Source: Paramarasmius palmivorus (lineage: Eukaryota; Basidiomycota; Agaricomycetes; Agaricales; Marasmiaceae). From it: a DNA stretch of 64,000 bases. The stretch spans positions 186,001 through 250,000 of the forward strand of contig JAYKXP010000043.1 of assembly GCA_037176845.1 (NCBI GenBank), read 5' to 3'. Position 1 is the first letter of the stretch, and every line of letters begins with the position of its first letter. This document shows, one piece after another, positions 21,649 through 32,601 of this stretch. The notes under the pieces are model-generated. The model saw nothing but the letters and a program-made list of their open reading frames with translations. It ran no database searches and was not told the origin of the DNA. A program made the position numbers and the translations under genes.

Positions 21649-22518
21649 ATGACAACCACCACCGAGACCCGCATTTACCAGATTGAGCCTTTGCGCGGCT
21701 CTGATAATTACGCCGTATGGAAGATACGGATGACGCACATCCTTACTGATTTGGGCTATTACGATCACATTATTTCCGACCCGCCATCAGATTCAGCCCA
21801 ACGCGCCGGATGGACCATTAAAGATAGAAAAGCCCTTTCTACCATCGTTCTTCGCGTCGCCGACCCCGTCATTGTTTACGTGTCCAGTGCTACGACAGCA
21901 AAGGAAGCATGGACAGCCCTTTCCGAGATGTATGAAGCCAAAGGAGCTATTGGCATCACTCTCACCCGCCGAAAACTGCACCGAACCATCTGTGCCGATG
22001 ATGCCGACATCGAGGATCATATCCGGCAGATGCGATCAATGCAAGCCGAACTCTTGCGTCTAGGCCATGCCGTTGCCGACGACGAGTTTGCGTACACTCT
22101 TCTAGAGTCCTTACCAGAAGCATGGGACCAGTTCGTCTCTGCAATTGGAGATGACATTGCCAAGGATTCCCACAAGCTCATTGCCAGAATTTTGGCAGAA
22201 GACTCGCGCCGTAAAGCCCGCCAACCGAGTCAGGATCCTACTGCAGCCCTTCCCGCGTTTGACAGGTCCAAGCCGAGAAAAGGACCGAAGTGCTATCAGT
22301 GCGGAGGATTTGGACATATTGCCCGAGACCACACTTCCGCTGATGACGACGATGATTCCAGCAGTCAGGGGGAGTATTCCGACACCGACATCATTCCCGC
22401 CGTTCCCGCGCCAACCTCGCTTTCGATGATGATGTTGACTTCTCATTTATCACTCGTGAAAATACCCCGCCCACTCTATCTCATCATCGCCGCCGTCGAC
22501 GCCGCCCGCCTTGATTAA
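21649..22518 (+). CDS. gag: Copia-type Gag protein with zinc knuckle
   Basis: 289 residues from an ATG in good context (CCACCATG). The N-terminus has the Copia gag signature LRGSDNYAVWKIRMTHIL, followed by KEAWTALSEMYEAKGAIG, LRLGHAVADDEFAYTLLESL, WDQFVSAIGD and a zinc-knuckle motif CYQCGGFGHIARDH (residues about 216-229). The final ligand is His, where the family normally has Cys. An acidic stretch follows. Gag packages element RNA into particles. The reading near 22410 switches from an acidic to a hydrophobic C-terminus, and a neighbouring frame (ANLAFDDDVDFSFITREN) looks more gag-pol-like, so an old frameshift or deletion join is possible there. Confidence 0.9.
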   Translation: MTTTTETRIYQIEPLRGSDNYAVWKIRMTHILTDLGYYDHIISDPPSDSAQRAGWTIKDRKALSTIVLRVADPVIVYVSSATTAKEAWTALSEMYEAKGAIGITLTRRKLHRTICADDADIEDHIRQMRSMQAELLRLGHAVADDEFAYTLLESLPEAWDQFVSAIGDDIAKDSHKLIARILAEDSRRKARQPSQDPTAALPAFDRSKPRKGPKCYQCGGFGHIARDHTSADDDDDSSSQGEYSDTDIIPAVPAPTSLSMMMLTSHLSLVKIPRPLYLIIAAVDAARLD

Positions 22519-22634
22519 GGCACCGTATCAAAAGAGTTGCTTCTCACGAAGTATAACTCACCACTGCGCATAGAGGACAGTAAATTTAGATTTTCATTTT
22601 CGTCAATTGTTCGCGCCCTTGAGTCGAGGGGGAG

Positions 22635-22849
22635 TGTTGAATTTTTAGGATTATAGTACAAGCGACTCTTCGTGCGCTCACTAATAGATTACTCAGACTC
22701 TTACTTATCGTCTTAGTTATTTCTTATTCATCCAAAGTAGATAGAATATTCTAGATATTCTACTGTAGATATAAAAGCTGTCTCGTAGTTAGCTGCAAAC
22801 AACATGTTTCCATTCCCATACCTGTCCTCTAAATTCCCATATTCCAACA
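22635..22849 (+). repeat. 3' LTR of the gag-only element
   Basis: 215 bp, nearly identical to the copy at 21043-21257. The polypurine tract abuts it on the left and the AGCTC target duplication on the right. Confidence 0.93.
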
Positions 22850-24526
22850 AGCTCCACAGTCGCCAATAAACCAATACTAGTCGGCGTTCTAGGTCGGAAA
22901 GGAAACATTGCCCTTTCCAGCCTGAGGCTAGTTTCCTTTATCATGAGTCTCTTCAATTCCGGAGTCGACTTCAATAAAGAGATAACATGGTCGTCATCAA
23001 TCGGTACTCCATGAAGGCCGAGATCTTGTAGCATACATCCATTTGAACGACGCAGGAAGTTTTCTATAGCCGCCGGGAGTGTTTCTGATTGTTCTGATTG
23101 TACATCACGAATGATGACAGTGAACGAGGTGAGGCTCGGTGCACTGACGGCGTTGAGAATTCTCGTGCAGTAAGCAAAAGGATCTTGGTCGGCTGAGACG
23201 AACGAGGGAGCGCACGAGCTTTCGATTGTCAGCCGCGAGAGCGTCACGAGGTCGAAACAAGTAGGTCTTGTATCGAGGGCTGCGTGGACTTCATTAGACG
23301 CAAGATGAGGTACCACTATGTGCATGCAACCTAGATTCCGAAGGCAGTTGATGGCAGCAAGGACGCCATCGGTTTCCCCACCAGATTCGTATTTCAACAT
23401 CAAATCTGTGAGATTTCGCAAAGGAAAGGTAGCGTCAAACCGTATTGACTGTGGAAAAGTACCTGGTCTCTCCAGGACGTCTAGATGGCGAATATTAGGA
23501 ACACATTGCCCAATGGTATTCAATACAGCCGGCTCTGGAACGTCGGTGTGAAAGTCATCTCCGGAAAGGTGAAGCACCTGAACACGGTTCAAAAGCCCAC
23601 AGTGGTTTCGAAGGAATGCAGACGGTGATATTTGGACCAATCGCAAGTACCACACACGAGGTAAGTGCAATTCCATCAGAGAACGCAGCTGTTCACCAGG
23701 AAGCTCCCTCAGGCCGGGCCACAGAGATGATATCTCTAATGTCATCGGTATTCCCTGAGAATGGGAAAGGCTGGACTGAAGCTGCTGAATGACCGCATCC
23801 GGGGGTGCAATGGAATCAGCAACAACTTCAATCGAGATCATGTTCCAAATCTCAGGTGTCGCATTTACCACCTGCTCCCAGTAACTGCGAACGGATCCAA
23901 GTTCTATCCCTGCAGATGACCACTGCTTCCCATTTCGTAATCGTTCACCTCCATTCAACGCGGCAGCGAACACGAGGATAGCCGAGAGTATTTCGGGTGG
24001 CAGTCGTCGTATGGGTGAGTGTAAAGATAAGATGGTTTTGCGCATTTTACGGATGCCTGGAAGGATAGCTTGTAGGCGTTTTATTTCCGAGAGAATGTTA
24101 CCAGTGCTCTCTCCGAGCTTGGAAAGAATGTGATCGATGTAGAGATTCTCGCCGACAGATGGTAGTTGTCCGGACCGCACGAGGTCACGCAATCCAAGCG
24201 AAAGGCGACTGGATTCTTCAAGGTCGATTTCTTCTCTAAGAGAGCTTTTTTGCAGATGAGTCGTGAGCTGACATGGTCGAGAAAGCGTTCATAGAACTTA
24301 CTGTTCGGTCATGGTGCGTGTTGGTTAAAGAGTTTTAAGCGAAATAGCGGCTTGACAACGTTTCCACTCGTGTGGTAAAATGATCGCCGACCCGGCATGC
24401 TATCTCAACAGATCTCAACCGACTAGACATGTCATCACGCATTTTAATATTATTGGACTGTCAGTACGGTACATACTTACATACTTCTCTCGTCTTAAAG
24501 CAACATACACATTTATCCAATCTTAC

Positions 24527-26500
24527 TTAGAGTCCAGATTGTCCCAAGTTGCCGTAGCCCAAAATGAACCTGCCCGTCTTGTCACCTGAGCACTGTTGTA
24601 CTCTCACCGCCAATCCTTCTTCCTGCAGCCTAGTTAAATCCCTGATGTCCTCAAGCTTGACGGAGCCCACCACAATGACTACGGCCGACCACAGCGTCGG
24701 CCTCCTAGACTCTAGGATGTCTGCGAAAGCGGACCAGTACTCTGATGACCAACTTTGTACGGAGAAATGGATGTCTTGCAGCTCTGGAAGTAATTGGGCC
24801 TGAGGATGGCAGTCTAAAGCCGAACAAAGGTGAGTATCGCGCTTTACTAAGATCATAAACCACGCTACCTATAGAGTCATGCAGCTTTCCTGAATCATCA
24901 ACGCGAACTTTCGGAGCCAACATTAGGTTTTTCAACAACTGCAACGTTATGACACGACCGTCTTCAACGCAATCCGATGAGGATGTCTGGTTCTGGTTTG
25001 TAGAAGGCCTTAATCCATCTTCGGTCTTCACCAGTCCGCACAAAGCTAGCTTCTTCAGCTTCGGAGTGTTCGCCAACAACGAGATGAGATGAAGGTCGCT
25101 GAGTGGTGGATAAAGACGGAGATCATGCAGTCCGCGACCGTTTGACCGACCGAGGAAACTATTGATTGCCTTCTGAAGGCTGTCCAAAGTAGAAGACATT
25201 GACCCTTTGGCGATGATAGTGAGGGAGGTTAAAGCTGGTGCGGAAATCGCATCGAGAATCCTAATGCAATCGTTGAAGGGTCCTGGGACATTCGTCGCGT
25301 CCGTGATGTCATCCACATCCTCGATCTGGATCTCCAGCCGAAACAGCTTTGTGAGATCGAAGCAGCTGGAAGATTCCTGGATCGGTGTTTGTGTTTGATT
25401 CGGCAAGAGCGCATGGAAAATATGGGTCAAACGTTCTTGGGAGTACATCTGAAAGGAAGGTAAAATGATGTGTGCTTGGCTTAGATTCTTGCAGCTTCGA
25501 ATCATGGCTAGCCAGGCATCTGATATGCCGATATCGTAGTTACGAATCGTTAAGTTCGTGATTTTGTCGAAAGGAAACGAGGTGTTTCCTGCAATGGGAA
25601 GGATTGACGAAGGTGTAGTGCTGAATGGCCAGCCAAATCCCCAGTCCCTCCTGAAGTGAACGTTGAGATTTCGAACGTTGGGGCAGCAATGCTTGATTGT
25701 GTCCGACCAACTTGCATGGCCATGTTTAATGGACACTAGTCCTGGGACTTGGAGCCGCTCGACATTGTCCAGAAGTCCGGTATTGGAACGGAGGAACACA
25801 TGAGGCTCTGGGATAGCCAACTCAAGTCGATGAACCCGAGGCAGCTGCTCCTTCAACAACGAATCTATCCTCAACTGCCTGTTCCGCGGGTTCTGGGTCT
25901 TGATTTGGAAAAGGAGGGATGAAGAGCGTCAGCGAAATAGGTGTTCCGCGGGAACGCGAAAAACATAACTGGGAGTGTTGAAGGGTAGCATCCTGAGAAA
26001 GATCCGATGAGTCATCGTACCAGGCAATGGCCACGGCCACGAGACCCCAGATCCTAGGAGTTTTGAGCGTCAAATCCCTCCAATAACTGCAGACCTCCCC
26101 AAGTCTTGATCCAGCGGAGGTACACTTCTGACCCTCTATCACTTCACCTCCATTCATGACTGCTGCCCGAACAAGTATTTCAGAAAGAATCTCTGATGGC
26201 AACCTTCGTACGGGAGCGCCCAGAGATGAGACCGCTCTGCTTTTCCGACGTAGGGCTGCAAAGGCCACAACATCCGCGATGCTTTCCATACGTTCTTCGA
26301 GAAGAAAACCAAGTTTCTCGAGATACAGTTCCTCCGAGGCGAAAGGTGCTCTTCCAGACCGCAGAAGATTGTACAATCCTTGGGATAGGCGGTCAGATTG
26401 CTCGAGATCGATGTTTTCATTGAAGCCGTTGCTACTGTAGAATTTGAATCAGTGATTGTGGCAAGTGAAAGCTTGGAGATCTGAGAGCGTACTCTTCCAT
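24527..26500 (-). pseudogene. F-box/LRR-like gene B with a small frameshift
   Basis: ATG 26500 opens an 8-nt first coding exon that splices to SNGFNENIDLEQSDRLSQGL. Then come YNLLRSGRAPFASEELYLEK, F-box core PVRRLPSEILSEILVRAAVM, and the WR..TP.IW signature (YWRDLTLKTPRIWGLVAVAI). Near 25874-25881 the frame of ...PNQDPEPAEQ breaks and continues one register away as LRIDSLLKEQLPRVHRLELA; the sister genes read straight through (EQLGSLMKALLPRV). The sequence CAGGCAG there fits a 4-bp insertion. Downstream LRR-like sequence is continuous to the last exon (WSSEYWSAFADILESR ... FILGYGNLGQSGL). A very short unusual intron is the alternative. Putative SCF adaptor family; probably non-functional as read. 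Confidence 0.78.
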
Positions 26501-26789
26501 AGTGTTTCTAGGTGGTGGTCAATGAACAAGAGTGGTTGTGCACCGGTGTAAGCGAGTAAGTAGTACGTAAAGCAACCAATGTGACACGACGTGAGTTAGC
26601 ATCCGCTTCCTGTACATAACTTGCATCACCAAAATGTCGCCTGACTCATGAGCACGTACATTCATATATAATGTAGTATAAACCTTATGAAAGTCTCTGA
26701 GGATTTGATGGGAATATATGAGTCTGCAACAGGTTGTAAGGCTCACGAATCGTGATGATGCTCACAACGATTGATGAGACGCACGAAGG

Positions 26790-26842
26790 AATATGAGGCT
26801 CAGATTACATTATATTCGATTATATTCGATGTGAGGCTCACA
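26790..26842 (+). repeat. AT-rich direct repeat, copy 1
   Basis: Reads ...TGAGGCTCAGATTACATTAT then ATTCGATTATATTCGATG and TGAGGCTCAC. It aligns with 27914-27970 about 1.1 kb away (CTCAGATTCAATTATATTC ... GTTGTGAGGCTCAT). Each copy ends in the 9-mer TGAGGCTCA. Confidence 0.6.
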
Positions 26843-27913
26843 TTCCAGAACCACCTACATTCTCTCTCATCCAGAACCGAGAATCATGTATTTGGGTCAC
26901 CCACAATTCGGAGAATAGTCTTCTGAATAGAAAAGCCTGATATTGATGTGTATAACTAGCATAGATGACATGATACAACTACAATACACGGAAAGATGGC
27001 AGCATGTGAGCATACAAGCATATACGAGCGAAAGGGTCGGTCATGGTTTCAAGAACAGTTCGAAGGGTCAAGTGAGAAGTTGAGTGCAGGTAACAGCTTC
27101 AGTGGTGCAGGAGGAGGACACTAAGTACAAAAGAAAAATTAGTAATTGAGAATGTGCGACAACGCCATGAACACGCACCTTAGATATATGCTTCTCAGAA
27201 CCGGATTCGTTTTGAGGGAGAGGCTAGTGGTAGCAGAGTAAAATCCGGATCTATAGGTGGAAAACAGATGGAAATGAAAAGGGAAGAAGGGAGATAGAAC
27301 AAGTCGGAACAACTATAGGGCGACGTAACGTTGGAGATTCAACATGGAGGTACAGGAAGCGGACAGAGAATGACAGAGTATCAGTGATGCGGGATAGAGA
27401 GCGTGGGGAGCGCAGACAAGGGAGGAGGGGAAGGGAAGGGAAAGTATGGGTACGGAGGAGGATCTACTCTGGATGGAGTTGCGGAAGAGAGATGGTGGTG
27501 GTACGGAAGAAAGAGGTGTCCAGCGGAGTTTGAAAGTCTGGCGGAATTTATTGGCGTGGTTTAGGGCAGGTCTTGACTTGAGGAGTAGGGACTTTGTCGT
27601 TGGAGAGTTGCAATGGCGAAGGCACTGAAGTTGAGCTCGAGGATGTCAAAAGAGAGCTGACGCGTCAAGGTGTGACATGTCACAGGCCAAGTTTAGTAAA
27701 TACACGTGGGTAACTGATGCCGGACAGACCGGTCCTCGGATGCAATTAGACCTTTTCAGCTCTCCTCGTCGAGTCCTCGAGCAGGAAATTCGTTTTGGGC
27801 CCTCCTTTTCAGTGAAGACATCAAATGTGTTAAAGTATGTTAAAGTATGTTCAAATCCAATTCTCAGCCCGTAAAACATGTGAATATGTTATATAAAGAT
27901 CCTCAGATAGTAA

Positions 27914-27981
27914 CCCAAGACTCAGATTCAATTATATTCAATTATATTCGTTGTGAGGCTCATCTCCCGTCGTGAGCCTCA
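27914..27981 (+). repeat. AT-rich direct repeat, copy 2, with palindromic TGAGCCTCA
   Basis: Counterpart of 26790-26842. TGAGGCTCA lies at 27954-27962 and TGAGCCTCA at 27973-27981; the latter is embedded in a longer palindrome TCGTGAGCCTCACGA. Confidence 0.6.
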
Positions 27982-28662
27982 CGACAAGTGGTGAGATTTA
28001 TATTCCCTTATATTTGGAAGTGATCCTCATGATTCGGCATGAGTTTTAGGTTCACATATTTTCATTGTGAGCGAACATATGAGTCTGGCTATTTTGGTGA
28101 TGTGACTGTCACTGAAATTAAGATACCGGCAGGGCCAGAAGTGAGGCTAAAGTTGGGCTGAAGTAATGGATCCCAATGGCACGTTCGTCGGACGTTGAAG
28201 GAATAAGAGTAAATGATGTAAATGGTTTGAACACGTAAAGCATAGCTCAGGCCCGAATCTGTACATCCCAGAGCACAAAACAAGCCGTGCCATCGAACAT
28301 TAGCTATGCCACGAGCACCCGAGAACAACTGCTTACCAAGTCCTTCGATCATCACTTTACTTCATGCCTGTTTCTCGGACAACCGTGACCTATCCTGCTT
28401 GAGGAGCATCGTTAACAGCGTTCCGAATGCGATCGGCGCCCTCCAATCTAAATTCCATTTTCTCTTTGTTCCCCTTTGACGAGGCTGGTCACGAAATCTG
28501 GTGTACATACTCGGAACACCGGATAACGATACAGTACCAGTGTCCCTCAGTGTCCTAAGAATCTTGCCAACGATTAGTTTCGACCTTCTACCGCGCGGAT
28601 CAATCCTTGCTTTGCATTTCCATGACGCGTCCGGCTTTGTAGAGTCTCTGCTAATCGTTCAT

Positions 28663-28700
28663 AGAAACTTTCTCAGCTAGGACTCCACGAGAAAGTTTCT
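28663..28700. repeat. 12-bp perfect inverted repeat with 14-nt loop
   Basis: AGAAACTTTCTC at 28663-28674 and its reverse complement GAGAAAGTTTCT at 28689-28700. It could form a stem-loop in RNA or be a miniature element remnant; no gene overlaps it. Confidence 0.6.
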
Positions 28701-29276
28701 GGCACTCACCTATGTCGGGACTGAATGAACGATACCCGCCCAATTGGCTTTAAGTTCTACCATGGCGCCGTCATCCGCCCGTCGAATAAGGGATTTTTCC
28801 GTTCGTGTATTCAGTGCCACAATTTACGGAGAAGTTGTCACATTTTGTGTGTTCAAGGTGCCAGTGGACGGGTTCAACGAGGACATGTAATAGAAAATGC
28901 ATACGGTGGAAATGCCCAAAAAAGCTCACCAAGTCCGATATACTATTTGGCATAAACAGGACCTCCCGAAAGTCTCGATATGATCTTTGAGCTTGAGCCA
29001 GAACTGAAAGAACGTCATGAATCATGATGGTGGGAGGGAAAGAAATTTCACGTGATGAGATGTAGCGCTCATCACCCGGATCTAGCCGGCTAGCCTGACT
29101 TCAGAAGATAAGTCGTTCTGTGCTGTGGGCCTGAACCTCTCTCTAACATCAACGTACAAAGTCAACAAGGCTGAAAGGAAACAATCCGGTTCATTCAACC
29201 CAGTTGGGATGAGTTTGCATATCCTCGACTTATCAATGCCTCGAAAAGGAGAACATGCTTCTTCCATAGTAACTTT

Positions 29277-31341
29277 CTACACAGAATCCCAATCAAATGT
29301 CGAAGATTCAGTCGTTATGTAGTCCTGGGCAATATCCTCGAAGGACAAGGGTACACATCCTTCAAGCTGAGCCAATGAAGTAGTCTTGTCATCTTCGAGC
29401 TTCGGTCCGCGTTCTCTTCCATAGTCCAAGACAAACTGCGACTGGATCGAATTGTATCCTGCGCCAACATTCAAAGTCTCCTTCACCCTCACTGCCAAAC
29501 CCGCACTCTGCAGCCTACATAGCTCCTTGAGCAATCCAACGTTCACGAAGTCCGCTACATTGAGCACTGCAGAACGCAGAATAGGCATCCTCGATTCCAG
29601 CATGTCTTTGAACGCGGACATGTGTTCAGGTGACCACGCACGATCTATTGAAAACCTAAGATCCCGCAATTTCGGAACCAAAGGAGAGCAACCTGGAACC
29701 AAAAGTGAATGAGAGGTTTAAAGGTGTATATCGTAGAAAGACCTTACCAGATGGTTGCACTCGACCACTATGTCCATTCGATAACGTCAACCTCTGCAGT
29801 AATCCCAAGGTTATCGTCCAGCTCGAAGAGTAAACATTACTAGAAGGAAGCCACGGGGCTCTGTCTTGTTGTCCAGACAGATATGGACCATGTGTCGCAT
29901 TGCTTACCCCTAACAGCACCAATTTCCTTAACTCTGGAGTCCTGGATAAGATGGAGGCGAGGTGGTGATCATGGAGTAGTGCGTCGAGGTGAAGGTGGTG
30001 TAGTCCAGAACCGTTTGAACGTTGTATGAATTCTTCTATAGCGACGCAAAGGTTATCAGGTGCACCGCCCGAAAGATACGTCGTGGCTTTGACATCAATC
30101 GAAAGAGATGTCAACGACGGTGCGGTGAAGCCATCGAAGAATCTGATACAGCAGTCGATGGAGTCCTCTATGAAGTCGCGTCCGTATTCGATACAAAACT
30201 CGAGCTGTGATAACTTTGAGAATTCAAATCGAGCGGGTTTGGGTTGGTTGAGGACACATATTTCGCCAAAGGTACCGCCGTTATTCATCGCGAACCAACT
30301 CCCTCCCGACATTTGTGTCGTGAGGTGGAATTGATTGAGATTCTCGCAACGCTGAACGACCGCTAGGAGTGTGTCTAATTCGCGGCGATAGTAAGAGCGA
30401 AACATGAGGCTAGTGATGTTATGGAAGGCGAACGTCGTTTCCTCGACAGGGCGTGTAAAGTAAACCGAGTCCTGGAATATCAGGTGCCGAAGATTGGGAA
30501 CAGCTTGCCCGATGACATTCAAAAGTCGATGTCCGTCGCCGCCAATAGGGGCCACCGAGGTCGAATATCCAGGAATCTGAAGCACCTGCACATTATCCAA
30601 GAACCCTGCGTAGCACCGGAGGAAAACATCTGGTACGATGTGAGTCAACTGGAGTCGACGCACCCGAGGCAAGAGTGCCTTCATCAAACTACCGAGTTGT
30701 TCGTTCCTGTCCGTAATCCATACAGAATAGTATCCAAACCGGTCGAAGAGCTTCAGTGAGACAGATGTACCACGAGAGCGAGAAAGGTATGACTCGAGTC
30801 GATGATACACCCATTCCTTTAACTCGGAAGATTCTGGCTGCTGGTCGACTCCGAGCGATACGATATCCCAAACCTTGGGAGTTCCAAGTACCACGTTTCT
30901 CCAGTGACTACAGACCGCTCCTAGCTTCAATCCGGCCGATTTCCATTTCTTGTCTTGTAAGAGTTCCCCACCGTTCATGGCTGCAGCGAAAACGAGAATG
31001 GTCGAGAGCACTTCTGGTGGTAGCCTTCGAATGGATCCACCTAGGGATAGGATTGCCTCGCGCTTCTTCAGCACTGCGGAGAGGATCTCTTGCAGGCGAC
31101 GGATCTCTGTCGTGAGGTTTGCTACGCTCTCGTCGATTGAGGGTAGGATACGGTGAATATAGAGAAGTTCGTTGGTAGAAGGGGCCTGTCCTGACCGAAG
31201 TAGGTCGTGTAATCCTCTTGAAAGGTTATCTGAATCTTCGAGGTCAATGACATCGTCGAATTCGTTGCTTGGGCTATGTATCGATAAAAAGTCAGTCACG
31301 GTAGTCCGAGAGACTTAGTTAGAAGCGCACCGGTCGTTCAT
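29277..31341 (-). CDS. F-box/LRR-like protein C, apparently intact
   Basis: ATG 31341 opens an 11-nt first coding exon (MNDR) that splices to PSNEFDDVIDLEDSDNLSRG. One long exon follows: coil with LPSIDESVANLTTEIRRLQE, F-box core SIRRLPPEVLSTILVFAAAM, signature HWRNVVLGTPKVWDIVSLGV, then LRR-like segments (LPRVRRLQLTHIVPDVFLRC; VPNLRHLIFQDSVYF; CENLNQFHLTTQM). An intron after QPSG leads to the last exon (CSPLVPKLRDLRFSIDRAWS ... FVLDYGRERG ... SSTFDWDSV). Total about 660 residues. F-box proteins bind Skp1 and bring substrates to SCF ubiquitin ligases; partners here are unknown. It serves as the reference copy for the broken relatives A, B and E. Confidence 0.82.
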
Positions 31342-31600
31342 AGTAAAGCTAGGTGATGGTTAGGAGGTGAGATACGAGCGTGGTAAATCTCAATATGGGT
31401 GGTGCTTTTTTGGTTAAAGGGGCCTCTTTCAAAAGGTATAGTGAAAACAGAGGATTGTATTATAAACAAACAATGAAAGATAGAATAGAAGTTACAGTAA
31501 AGTACAACTTAAATATGTAACAAGGAAATGTCAAAGATATCAGTGATCCAATGTTCCAGCATACAAAGTCCTGGCCCAGTCCGGGTCGACAACAGCCAGC

Positions 31601-32507
31601 TTAGTGGCGTACGAGCTTGAAGTACAGAATGACAACAACAACAACCACTAAGATGAGAGCGAGGAAGCTGAGCATGAACCGCTGCTTGTACATCCTATGG
31701 AGCATGTGAGCAATAATGAATGAGTGCTTCGATGCCGGAAACATACTCTCGAATCATCTTCTTGATAGTTCCTGATGCACGGTCAAGGGATGTGTCCGCT
31801 GTGTTGAGCTAGGAGCAGTCGAGTATAAATATCTAGGGAAGTGACATAATACCAACTATGCAGACGTACCATATCCCTTGAATGTTGTATCGTCTCTCTC
31901 TGCGTACCCAAATCCCTCAAGATATCCGCACCTAACGCTTCGGTCTCCAAAGCAATCCTTGTGGCATCTCCCAACCTTCTCTGACCATCCCCTAATGTCT
32001 GGTTTCCAGCCAGGAGCCTTGTTCGCTCGTTCTGCTCTTCGTCTCGGTAGGGGTCATCCGACCTGGATGCCCCGAAACGACCACCCAACAGGTCGCCCCT
32101 GGAGGCCTTTGCATGTGTATCTTTGGCGAGTCTTTTAAGCCGATTGAGGTCGATTTTGGCCTGTTTGAGACGAGCAGCGTATTGAGGTCGTATCGAGACA
32201 GGTATGCCTTGAACCTCTATTTCAATTTGGGATATCTGAGGGTTGTCAGCAATGTGAATAGCTAAAAAAAACGAATCCAACGCACTATATCATCCGCCTC
32301 ATCCAACTCAATCTCGACCTTGCGAAGAGTTGCTTTTCGTTGTTCTGTGAAACAATACCGGTGAGCACGAATGGCAGTATACGAAATGACTTGTGTACCT
32401 CCATGTTGCTCTTGTACTTGCTTTTCTAGTTTATTTCGAACGGATTCGATGATATGCTCGTAGTCTTGGTAGTAAGCATCAAAGAGGGTCGTCGGGGTAG
32501 GGTCCAT
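31601..32507 (-). CDS. VTI1: Vti1-type v-SNARE
   Basis: Five exons: MDPTPTTLFDAYYQDYEHII ... EQHG|EQRKATLRKVEIELDEADD|IISQIEIEVQGIPVSIRPQY, then a long exon with the SNARE helix (RIALETEALGADILRDLGTQ followed by RETIQHSRDM), then LNTADTSLDRASGTIKKMIR and the C-terminal membrane anchor FMLSFLALILVVVVVVILYF. TAA at 31603-31601. About 225 residues, the normal size. Family role: a Qb-SNARE for fusion in Golgi, endosome and vacuole traffic. The zero-layer Gln is not pinned down here, but the arrangement of N-terminal helices, SNARE motif and tail anchor is characteristic. No break seen. Confidence 0.92.
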
Positions 32508-32601
32508 GGAGGAACGGATGACGAAGGGGCAGACGTTACGAAGGGTTACCTGGCTTTGCTGATGCGCACAATGTGTATGTAAAAAGCGGGGCTGACTGCA
32601 T

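Larger units (their letters stand above)
21043..22849 (+). mobile_element. Gag-only (non-autonomous) Copia-type LTR retrotransposon
   Basis: Two 215-bp LTRs (21043-21257, 22635-22849), each TGTTGAAT...CCAACA, differ at one base that I can see (AACAAG/AACATG near their ends). They are flanked by a perfect 5-bp target duplication AGCTC (21038-21042, 22850-22854). Internally: a primer-binding site next to the 5' LTR, a repetitive leader, one gag ORF and a polypurine tract CGAGGGGGAG (22625-22634). Only about 115 bp separate the gag stop and the 3' LTR, so no protease, integrase or RT is encoded. It must have moved using enzymes from another element. The insertion is young by LTR identity and sits inside F-box gene A. 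Confidence 0.95.
20530..24312 (-). pseudogene. F-box/LRR-like gene A, broken by an LTR element and a 7-bp duplication
   Basis: An 11-nt first coding exon (ATG 24312, MTEQ) splices to EEIDLEESSRLSLGLRDLV, then a coil, then the F-box core PIRRLPPEILSAILVFAA and LRR-like repeats. At 22850 the frame is cut by the 1.8-kb element (21043-22849). Skipping the element and one copy of the 5-bp duplication restores ATVELLESLTLSPEV, as in the sister genes. The last exon (WSSEHFSTFCNMLKSR ... LDYDRRDRSESW ... FSPLDWDTM) is entered out of frame: near 20869-20882 the minus strand carries CTTAGGCCTTAGG, a 7-bp tandem duplication that gives a premature TAG. Intact relatives (C, D) show the family is a putative substrate adaptor for SCF ubiquitin ligases; this copy should be dead or truncated. 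Confidence 0.85.
26501..29276. other. Long intergenic stretch without protein-coding genes
   Basis: About 2.8 kb. It holds an AT-rich direct repeat with TGAGGCTCA motifs (26790-26840 and 27914-27981), a purine-rich plus strand from about 27230 to 27630, an intron-like sequence on the minus strand (27178-27121) and a perfect 12-bp inverted repeat (28663-28700). Short frames (27446-27628, 28725-28955 and others) carry no recognisable motif. The promoter of F-box gene B is next to 26500. Confidence 0.5.

Noticed and set aside
28663..28700. Hairpin considered as a bacterial-type terminator
   Set aside because: Nuclear eukaryotic DNA with no adjacent gene end and no T-tract; kept only as an inverted repeat.
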